NCBI GenBank assembly: GCA_030673265.1
Contig: DAOVJK010000208.1
Coordinates: forward strand, 1 to 5,830
DNA length: 5,830 nucleotides
Reading direction: 5' to 3'
Source: Pseudomonadota bacterium
GTDB lineage: Bacteria; Desulfobacterota; Desulfobulbia; Desulfobulbales; JAGXFP01
The notes beneath the pieces are model-generated. The model made no database searches and had not been told where the DNA came from. It was given only the letters and a program-made list of their open reading frames with translations. Made by a program: the position numbers and the translations under genes. Of the stretch, positions 1-5,076 are shown in pieces (the stretch's first letter is position 1; every line of letters begins with the position of its first letter).

Positions 1-645
1 GGCCAGAGAGATTGTTTCAAGATCGCGGATCTCACCGACCAGAATAATATCAGGCTCTTCACGAAGCGCTCCACGCAGAGCCGCGGCAAAAGACTTGGTA
101 TGGGTGCCGACTTCACGGTGGTTAACAAGACAGTTCTGACTCTCATGGACAAACTCGATGGGATCTTCAACCGTAAGGATATGATCCTTACGCAGCCGAT
201 TGGACTCATCTACAATTGCCGCCAGGGTCGTCGATTTACCGCTACCGGTGGGACCGGTAACCAGAACCAGCCCTTTGGGCAGAGTAGACAGTTTAGATAT
301 AACTTTAGGCAAATTCAGATCCTGACAGGTCATGATCTTACTGGGAATTTCCCTGAAAACCGCACCAATACCATATTTTTGCTGAAAGAGATTGCCTCGA
401 TATCTGGCCAGACCAGGAATTTCGTAACCAAAATCAATATCACCGCTTTCCTCGAATACTTTTATCTTGTCCTCGGGAATTATCTCATAAAGCATAGACT
501 TAAGCATATCGTTCTCCAGAACATTATACTTAACCCGCTCAATATCACCCCTCACTCGCAACAGGGGCTGCTGGCCCGCGACCATGTGAAGATCGGAAGC
601 CCCCTGTTCGTTCATAAGTTTGAAAAAAGCATCAATCTGAGCCAT
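1..645 (-). CDS. pilT: PilT, type IV pilus retraction ATPase (5' part, truncated by window edge)
   Basis: The minus strand reads open from an ATG at 645 to the window edge, giving 215 residues; the family is usually about 345-370, so the C-terminal third is outside. PilT is a cytoplasmic hexameric secretion ATPase that depolymerises pili during twitching motility. Visible features: an N-terminal PAS-like domain (residues 1 to about 100) with the conserved GASDLH at 15-20, Walker A GPTGSGKST at 131-139, an Asp-box TVEDPIEFVH at 158-167 (probable catalytic Glu164), and Walker B DIILVGEIRD at 199-208 (Glu205). The start is supported by GGAGAG at 651-656, five bases upstream. GAVFREIP at 94-101 and the overall sequence favour PilT over the PilB or GspE assembly ATPases. 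PilU is a less likely alternative, since the distinguishing C-terminus is missing. The gene is divergent from the PHP gene. Confidence 0.93.
   Translation of the reverse strand, partial: MAQIDAFFKLMNEQGASDLHMVAGQQPLLRVRGDIERVKYNVLENDMLKSMLYEIIPEDKIKVFEESGDIDFGYEIPGLARYRGNLFQQKYGIGAVFREIPSKIMTCQDLNLPKVISKLSTLPKGLVLVTGPTGSGKSTTLAAIVDESNRLRKDHILTVEDPIEFVHESQNCLVNHREVGTHTKSFAAALRGALREEPDIILVGEIRDLETISLA
172..192. repeat. Perfect inverted repeat inside pilT (9-bp arms, 3-nt loop)
   Basis: Arms CGTAAGGAT (172-180) and ATCCTTACG (184-192) are exact reverse complements around ATG. The repeat lies within the codons for the conserved RKDHILTV stretch between Walker A and the Asp box. The symmetry is certain; any role is unknown and it may be coincidental codon choice. 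Confidence 0.5.
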
Positions 646-713
646 CTATACTCTCCTATCCTTGAAAACCAACAGTGACTGATTAAAAAAACACTACTTT
701 TCCCAAAACCCTA

Positions 714-742
714 ATAATGAAAAAAGCTTCTAGACATTCCAA
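714..742 (-). promoter_or_regulatory. Candidate sigma-70 promoter for pilT
   Basis: Read on the minus strand, a -35-like TTGGAA (742-737) is followed by a 17-nt spacer and a -10-like CATTAT (719-714). Each hexamer matches consensus at 4 of 6 positions. Transcription would start near 707, giving a leader of about 60 nt before the pilT ATG at 645. The -35 box overlaps the left arm of the 738-752 palindrome. This rests on motif and spacing only, in A/T-rich DNA where chance matches are common. Confidence 0.4.
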
Positions 743-752
743 TCGCATTGGA
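738..752. promoter_or_regulatory. Palindrome TCCAAT-CGC-ATTGGA, candidate operator in the divergent spacer
   Basis: Six-bp perfect arms (738-743 and 747-752) flank CGC. The palindrome lies between the divergent pilT and PHP genes, overlaps the candidate pilT -35 box and ends three bases before a candidate plus-strand -35 box. The position fits an operator for a dimeric regulator acting on both directions. The symmetry is seen; the regulatory role is inferred. Confidence 0.4.
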
Positions 753-754
753 TA

Positions 755-783
755 TTGTTAAAGATTCACTCGGTGAACATAAA
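755..783 (+). promoter_or_regulatory. Candidate sigma-70 promoter for the PHP gene
   Basis: A -35-like TTGTTA (755-760), a 17-nt spacer and a -10-like CATAAA (778-783) each match 4 of 6 consensus positions. The start point would be near 790, leaving a leader of about 115 nt to the preferred TTG at 904. A better -35 match, TTGACA, lies at 856-861 but has no good -10 at 16-18 nt. Weak motif evidence only. Confidence 0.3.
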
Positions 784-903
784 ACATTTTTAAGAAAAAA
801 AGAGAAAAAACTACTTAAAGCAGATAAAATAACAAACTTGCCCTAAAAGTAATTTTTGACAATAAGAAGCCCCTTATCAACTGTTAACATTAAGAAAGAG
901 CAA

Positions 904-1752
904 TTGCGCTATATTGATCTGCATACCCATTCAACCTGCTCAGACGGCACCGCAACCCCGACCAATCTGCTCAGGGAAGCGTCAGAAGCAGGTCTATGTG
1001 CGATATCCTTGACCGATCACGATACCATGGCAGGAGTACCAGAAGCCCTTGCCGCCGGCGAAAAGGTCGGCATTGAAGTCATTCCAGGGGTTGAACTCAG
1101 CGCTAATCATGACGGCAAAGAGGTCCATATCCTCGGCTACGGTCTTGACCGGTTTAATCCAGACTTACTTGCCTTACTGACAGACTTACAGCTAATCAGA
1201 AAGGAGCGGAATAGTCAAATTCTGGCAAAGCTTGCCAAACTGAACATTAAAATTGACCGCGACGAATTAAAGGCCAGCGGTTCAGGCCTGATCGGCAGAC
1301 CCCACATTGCCCGCATATTGGTCAGACAAAAGGTGGTCCGCAGTTTTGATCAGGCTTTTAGCAAATATTTAAAAAAAGATGGCCTGGCTTATGCCGCAGC
1401 CGCACAATTCCCGGCCAGCGAAACTATCAAAATAATCAAACAGGCCCGCGGCCTGGCTGTCCTCGCCCATCCGACAACTCTCGACAAGTCACTCAAACGG
1501 ATAACCGAAGACATCAAATGTTTACACAAACACGGACTGGACGGCATCGAGGCCATCTATCCAGGCCACAGCAAAAAAACCTGCAAAACACTCTTCAGTC
1601 TTGCTGAAGAGCTTGATCTTGTCATAACCGGCGGCAGCGACTTCCACGGCGCCAGCAAGCAAGGGATCAATATCGGCGGTGCTCCGGTTATGCCGCCAGT
1701 ACCATACAACCTGCTGGAGAAACTTAAAGAACGACTACCCCTGGGGCGTTAA
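904..1752 (+). CDS. PHP-domain phosphoesterase, RNase AM / TrpH (YciV)-like
   Basis: A 282-residue cytoplasmic metal-dependent phosphoesterase of the PHP superfamily. Characterised relatives hydrolyse 3',5'-nucleoside bisphosphates (pAp) and act as 5'-3' exoribonucleases in RNA maturation. From the start at 904, metal-ligand motifs are seen in family order: HTHSTCSDG (7-15), TDHDT (37-41), PGVELS (61-66), His75 in HILGY, GRPHIAR (131-137), AHP (188-190), YPGHS (219-223) and SDFHG (245-249). Length matches the family (about 280-295). The start is uncertain: the frame stays open to a TTG at 856, but that one lacks a ribosome site and adds 16 non-conserved residues. TTG at 904 gives the family-typical N-terminus MRYIDLHTHS, with a purine-rich AAGAAAGAG just before it. 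All key ligands are present, so it should be active; exact substrate is inferred. No clear terminator follows. Confidence 0.88.
   Translation: MRYIDLHTHSTCSDGTATPTNLLREASEAGLCAISLTDHDTMAGVPEALAAGEKVGIEVIPGVELSANHDGKEVHILGYGLDRFNPDLLALLTDLQLIRKERNSQILAKLAKLNIKIDRDELKASGSGLIGRPHIARILVRQKVVRSFDQAFSKYLKKDGLAYAAAAQFPASETIKIIKQARGLAVLAHPTTLDKSLKRITEDIKCLHKHGLDGIEAIYPGHSKKTCKTLFSLAEELDLVITGGSDFHGASKQGINIGGAPVMPPVPYNLLEKLKERLPLGR
1591..1611. repeat. Perfect inverted repeat inside the PHP gene (8-bp arms, 5-nt loop)
   Basis: CTCTTCAG (1591-1598) and CTGAAGAG (1604-1611) are exact reverse complements around TCTTG. They encode part of the LFSLAEEL helix after the YPGHS motif. No T-run follows, so it is not a terminator. 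It may be a chance product of the Leu/Glu codons. Confidence 0.4.
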
Positions 1753-1809
1753 AAGACATTAAACCCTCCCCATTGCCTCATTCCCCTAAAATCAGTAGAA
1801 AAACGACTC

Positions 1810-1844
1810 ACCTCGGTATATATTTGTATATAATCTACCGAGGT
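1810..1844 (+). promoter_or_regulatory. Inverted repeat ACCTCGGTA-N17-TACCGAGGT bracketing a consensus -10 box
   Basis: Nine-bp perfect arms (1810-1818 and 1836-1844) flank a 17-nt almost pure A/T centre containing TATAAT at 1829-1834, a perfect sigma-70 -10 hexamer. No recognisable -35 box lies 16-18 nt upstream. The predicted start, near 1841, is inside the right arm, about 75 nt before the response-regulator ATG at 1917. The most likely reading is an operator/promoter for that gene, with a dimeric regulator binding both arms. If transcribed from further upstream, the arms plus inner TATAT/ATATA (1819-1823 with 1828-1832) could fold as a hairpin. The T-run at 1859-1865 is 14 nt beyond the stem, so a standard terminator is unlikely. 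Confidence 0.55.
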
Positions 1845-1916
1845 ATAAACAATTGCGATTTTTTTCACCAAGTAACTTAGCAGAACTTACTCGCATAAAC
1901 ACAAGGACAACAATAA

Positions 1917-3302
1917 ATGCAGACCATACTTATTGTCGATGACGAACCTAACTACAGGTTAATCCTTTCTGAAATAGTCAAAGAAGAGGGGTACGAAGTG
2001 CTGACCGCCGAGTCAGCAGAGAAAGCCATGCCTATAGTTAGAGATACCGATCTAGATCTGGTCATCACCGACATGCGGATGCCCGGTATGGGCGGCATGG
2101 AGTTACTCAAAGAGGTCAAGATATTCAACACCAACCTCCCCGTCATTATGATCACCGCCTTCGGCGAAGTCGAAAAAGCCGTGAAAGCTATGCAGACCGG
2201 GGCTTTCAACTATCTAACCAAACCATTCAACAACGACGAACTGGTGGTAAGCATCCAAAAGGCCATTGCTCACTATGGACTGGTCAAAGAAAACCTGAGA
2301 CTGAAAAGTGAAGTCTCCAATCGCTACAGTTTTGCAAATATGATCGGCAAAGATGAAAAAATGCAGAATCTCTTCAGCCTGATTGAAAAAATTGCCCCGA
2401 CAACGGCTTCGGTCCTTATCACAGGTGAATCAGGTACCGGCAAGGAGCTGGTAGCAAGGGCTATTCATTTTAACAGCCCCAGACGTGAATTTCCCATGAT
2501 CGCCCTAAACTGTGCCGGTCTGCCCGAGCACCTACTCGAAAGCGAACTGTTCGGCCATGAGAAAGGTGCTTTCACCGGTGCTGCCTCACTACATAAAGGA
2601 CGTTTCGAGGTGGCTGACTCCGGTTCTATATTCCTGGATGAAATCGGGGAAATGCCCCTTAACCTGCAGGCCAAGCTCCTCCGGGTTCTCCAGGAGAAAA
2701 CCATTGAGCGACTCGGTTCCACCAAAACCCTATCCGTCGATGTCAGGATAATTGCGGCCACCAATAAGGACCTCAGGGAAGAGATCAATAACGGCAACTT
2801 CCGGGAAGATCTCTTTTACCGGCTGAATGTCCTGAACATGCATATGCCACCTTTGCGGGAGCGCCTCAGCGACATCCCTTTACTGGTCGCCCATTTCATT
2901 AACAAATTTGCCAAACAATTAAGCAAACCGGAGTTACATCTTTCCAACAACGCCCTTCGTGCCCTGGAGAGAATGCCATGGGAAGGTAATGTCAGGGAGC
3001 TTGAAAACACCATTGAGCGTGCGGCTATTCTTTGTGCAGGCGACTGCATTGATGTTGCCGATGTTCAAAACGAAACCCAGTCTCTATCGCCGATTAGTAT
3101 TAGCGATGAAACTCTCTCTCTAACCCAGCTTCCAGCCGGAATAAAATTACCTGAATTTCTCGACCATATAGAGGAGGATCTCATAAAAATCGCCATGCGC
3201 GACAACAATTACATTCAGGCCCACGCCGCCGACAACCTTGGCATCACCAAAAGCCTGTTGCAGTATAAAATGAAAAAATACAAGATCAGCAAATCATCCT
3301 GA
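1917..3302 (+). CDS. NtrC-family sigma-54-dependent response regulator
   Basis: A complete 461-residue cytoplasmic regulator with three domains. The receiver (about 1-117) has the acidic pair Asp8/Asp9, phospho-acceptor Asp52 in ITDMRMPG, Thr80 and Lys102 in LTKPF. The AAA+ sigma-54 interaction domain (about 140-375) shows Walker A GESGTGKE (170-177), the sigma-54-contacting loop GAFTGA (217-222), Walker B FLDE (239-242), ATN (281-283), arginine-finger region FREDLFYRL (295-303) and WEGNVREL (355-362). The Fis-type helix-turn-helix (about 419-458) ends in ITKSLLQYKMKKY. Phosphorylation should license ATP-driven open-complex formation at -24/-12 promoters. AAGGA at 1903-1907, nine bases upstream, supports the ATG. 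No histidine kinase is adjacent, so signal and targets are unknown and no specific symbol (ntrC, zraR, atoC) is justified. All catalytic residues look intact. Confidence 0.95.
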   Translation: MQTILIVDDEPNYRLILSEIVKEEGYEVLTAESAEKAMPIVRDTDLDLVITDMRMPGMGGMELLKEVKIFNTNLPVIMITAFGEVEKAVKAMQTGAFNYLTKPFNNDELVVSIQKAIAHYGLVKENLRLKSEVSNRYSFANMIGKDEKMQNLFSLIEKIAPTTASVLITGESGTGKELVARAIHFNSPRREFPMIALNCAGLPEHLLESELFGHEKGAFTGAASLHKGRFEVADSGSIFLDEIGEMPLNLQAKLLRVLQEKTIERLGSTKTLSVDVRIIAATNKDLREEINNGNFREDLFYRLNVLNMHMPPLRERLSDIPLLVAHFINKFAKQLSKPELHLSNNALRALERMPWEGNVRELENTIERAAILCAGDCIDVADVQNETQSLSPISISDETLSLTQLPAGIKLPEFLDHIEEDLIKIAMRDNNYIQAHAADNLGITKSLLQYKMKKYKISKSS

Positions 3303-3420
3303 TCGAAAACAATAGCACCCAGCAACGATATCGAGACAATTCATTTATTGATCCCAGCATGGGGAACCAGAAAAAAACGACCGCGACAATGACCCCGGCA
3401 ATCCGCAGACTCTTTTGCGC

Positions 3421-3441
3421 AATCGAGATTTATTCTTGATT
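3421..3441. promoter_or_regulatory. Dyad AATCGAGA-N5-TCTTGATT upstream of the DUF948-YtxH promoter
   Basis: The arms 3421-3428 and 3434-3441 are complementary at 7 of 8 positions (one G/T) around TTTAT. The dyad centre lies about 55 bp upstream of the start point predicted from the 3451-3479 promoter, a usual position for an activator site. A related but rearranged string, ATCGAGA followed by ATTTATTGAT, occurs at 3330-3352. Function is inferred from position only. Confidence 0.3.
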
Positions 3442-3450
3442 CACATCTTA

Positions 3451-3479
3451 TTGCTCATCTGCATCTAATCTGATATTCT
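3451..3479 (+). promoter_or_regulatory. Candidate extended -10 promoter for the DUF948-YtxH pair
   Basis: TGATATTCT at 3471-3479 has the extended -10 pattern (TG, one base, then TATTCT, 4 of 6 to consensus). A poor -35-like TTGCTC lies at 3451-3456 with a 17-nt spacer. Transcription would start near 3486, giving a leader of roughly 38 nt to the ATG at 3524. No sigma-54 -24/-12 element was found in this spacer, so control by the adjacent NtrC-type regulator is not supported by sequence. Confidence 0.4.
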
Positions 3480-3523
3480 GACTAGTAGGAGACACCTAGC
3501 CTACGCTAAGGAGACTGACTAAC

Positions 3524-3946
3524 ATGGAAATGACCATAAGTCTGACAGATCTATTGCTGATCATTGCAGGCATCTCGATAATACTCTTAATGTCTGTCCT
3601 GATCCCCCTCCTCGTCCAACTCAAACAGACTGCTCGTCGAGCGGAAAGAGTTCTAGACAATCTCAATCAGGATCTCCCCTTTATTCTTGCTTCACTTAAA
3701 AACACCGCCGACGAAATGCAAATAATATCTGCCCGTATCAATACAAAGCTTGCCCAAACCGACGCTATTATCAGTACCGCAAAACATGCCGGCGAGTCGC
3801 TATTGCTCACCAGCAACCTGATCAGGTCATCTCTGAACCCGGCGATCACCAAACTCGACGGAATCAGCACAGTCATCAGAACTTTTTTCAATCTTTTCCA
3901 CAGACCAAAATCAAAAAAGACAATGGAGACGCAATCAGATGAGTAA
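3524..3946 (+). CDS. DUF948-family single-pass membrane protein
   Basis: A 140-residue protein resembling the DUF948 (YoxC-like) family, whose biochemical role is not established. One strongly hydrophobic segment spans about residues 8-31 near the N-terminus, without a signal-peptidase motif. The basic KQTARR directly after it suggests a cytoplasmic C-terminal body by the positive-inside rule. Residues about 34-110 are rich in Leu/Ile/Ala with polar spacing typical of amphipathic or coiled-coil helix. The tail (FFNLFHRPKSKK, then acidic residues) is short and polar. AAGGAG at 3508-3513, ten bases before the first ATG, supports the start; a second in-frame ATG at 3530 is further from it. The end overlaps the YtxH gene by 8 nt (ATGAGTAA), so the two are very likely co-transcribed and translationally coupled. 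Confidence 0.82.
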   Translation: MEMTISLTDLLLIIAGISIILLMSVLIPLLVQLKQTARRAERVLDNLNQDLPFILASLKNTADEMQIISARINTKLAQTDAIISTAKHAGESLLLTSNLIRSSLNPAITKLDGISTVIRTFFNLFHRPKSKKTMETQSDE

Positions 3947-4253
3947 AGACGAATGCTGTTCTGGATCGTTTACAACCTTCTTGGCCGGTGCCCTGCTGGG
4001 TGCGGCCACCGCCCTGTTGCTGACCACCAAGACCGGCAAGGAAGCAAGAGAAATCCTGGCGGAATACGGCGCCGAGTTCAAAGAGAACATGCCGGAGGGA
4101 CTCAGGGAAAAGACCGACGAAGCTTTGGATCGGGGTCGGGAATACCTGGATGAAAAGAAAAAAACACTTAATGAAGCCATAGAGGCCGGAAAAGTTGCAA
4201 TGGTTAATGAGAAAGAAGGCCTGACCTCAAACCAGGACGACAATGACGCTTGA
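3939..4253 (+). CDS. YtxH-domain membrane-associated protein
   Basis: A 104-residue protein with the YtxH layout: a short N-terminus, a glycine/alanine-rich hydrophobic helix (FLAGALLGAATALLL, residues 14-28), the family-like TKTGKEARE (30-38), then a charged helical tail. YtxH proteins are often annotated as general-stress or 'gas vesicle' proteins, but no gas-vesicle genes are here and that name would mislead. G17 and G21 form a small-residue face that could support helix packing. A Cys6-Cys7 pair precedes the membrane segment. It is not a lipobox, because the hydrophobic stretch follows it. GGAG at 3925-3928 lies ten bases before the ATG, inside the DUF948 gene, which overlaps by 8 nt. The stop codon is one base from the nadK stop on the other strand. 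Role unknown; a membrane partner of the DUF948 protein is plausible. Confidence 0.83.
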   Translation: MSKDECCSGSFTTFLAGALLGAATALLLTTKTGKEAREILAEYGAEFKENMPEGLREKTDEALDRGREYLDEKKKTLNEAIEAGKVAMVNEKEGLTSNQDDNDA

Positions 4254-4254
4254 A

Positions 4255-5076
4255 TCAGATGGTTCGACCGCCCCAATTAAGCTTACTTCGTAGAATTTCA
4301 AAATAACCCTTATGGGGAGAACAAACCAGACGGAGAGGATTCTCTGCCGCCATTACCTCCAGGTGTTCGCCGTCAGCCATATCGAATGTTGAACGACCAT
4401 CGACAATCACCTTAATATCATCGGCCTGACCGGCAACCCTGGTTATCAATCTGACGGTGTGAGGCAAAAGGACAGGTCGGCTTTCCAACATAAAAGGGCA
4501 TATTGGCGTAAGCATTATAGAGTGCATTCCCGGGTGGATAATCGGGCCACCGGCCGACAGATTATAAGCAGTTGAACCGGTAGGGGTAGAAAAGATGAGA
4601 CCATCGGCCCGATAAGAAGTAATGAACTCATCATCAGCCCAAACTTCCATTCTAGCCAGTCGATCAATATTACCTTTACTGATAACCACATCATTCAAGG
4701 CATAAGACCACTCTGAGGTACCGGACTCGCCCCGGCAAAGTCTGGCCTTCAGCATCAGGCGATCCTCAATAACTACCGACCCGGCCAAAATCTTTTCAAG
4801 AGCCTCGTAACGATTCTCAACAGATACTTCAGTTAAAAAACCCAAACTACCCAGATTGACACCCACCACAGGGATTTTAAAACGGCTGGCCTGACAGGCA
4901 ACATGCAACAGAGTGCCGTCACCTCCAAGAATAACCAGCAGACCCATATCAGCAGTAATCTGATCAATGCTGGAGTCAACTGACCTCTCCCGCAACCAGG
5001 CCTCAAGTTCGATAGCAATCCGCCTCGATTCAGCGGAGTTCTGTTTGAGAATTATTCCTACTTTACTTATTTTCAT
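4255..5076 (-). CDS. nadK: NAD kinase
   Basis: A complete 273-residue cytoplasmic NAD kinase (PpnK family), which phosphorylates NAD+ to NADP+ and so supplies the NADP(H) pool. Diagnostic motifs: GGDGT at 51-55 (Asp53 catalytic), GVNLGSLGFLT at 72-82, ALNDVV at 126-131, and the glycine-rich YRADGLIFSTPTGSTAY at 155-171 followed by NLSAGGPI. Length fits the bacterial family (about 270-300). The ATG shares its A with the proC stop codon (TAATG), and only a weak GAG lies about ten bases upstream, so translation probably depends on ribosomes finishing proC. The gene converges on the YtxH gene with one base between stops, leaving no room for a separate terminator. No key residue is missing. Confidence 0.96.
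   Translation of the reverse strand: MKISKVGIILKQNSAESRRIAIELEAWLRERSVDSSIDQITADMGLLVILGGDGTLLHVACQASRFKIPVVGVNLGSLGFLTEVSVENRYEALEKILAGSVVIEDRLMLKARLCRGESGTSEWSYALNDVVISKGNIDRLARMEVWADDEFITSYRADGLIFSTPTGSTAYNLSAGGPIIHPGMHSIMLTPICPFMLESRPVLLPHTVRLITRVAGQADDIKVIVDGRSTFDMADGEHLEVMAAENPLRLVCSPHKGYFEILRSKLNWGGRTI

Noticed and set aside
244..258. Repeated ACCGGT-GGG-ACCGGT
   Set aside because: It falls in the Walker A coding region (VTGPTGSG) and is explained by repeated Thr-Gly codons.
100..678. 192-codon open frame on the plus strand across the left end
   Set aside because: It is antisense to pilT, whose minus-strand reading has Walker A, Asp-box and Walker B motifs. The plus-strand translation has no recognisable domain.
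718..762. 14-codon open frame in the pilT/PHP spacer
   Set aside because: No ribosome site, and it runs through the palindrome and candidate promoters.
1810..1866. Rho-independent terminator after the PHP gene (stem 1810-1844 with T-run 1859-1865)
   Set aside because: The stem has a 17-nt loop and the T-run begins 14 nt after it. The embedded TATAAT and the position before the regulator gene fit an operator better.
3352..3365. TCCC-AGCAT-GGGGA stem as a terminator for the response-regulator gene
   Set aside because: Only about four base pairs and no T-run follows.
3397..3418. Sigma-54-like GGCA...TTGC in the spacer upstream of the DUF948 gene
   Set aside because: 18 bases separate the GG and GC instead of the required 10, so it cannot be a -24/-12 promoter.
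3359..3439. 26-codon open frame (MGNQKKTTATM...) in the spacer before the DUF948 gene
   Set aside because: No ribosome site precedes the ATG, the peptide is short and low in complexity at its start, and it resembles nothing I recognise.
3953..4153. 66-codon plus-strand frame inside the YtxH gene
   Set aside because: It is out of frame with the YtxH gene, which has a clear domain pattern, and it has no ribosome site of its own.
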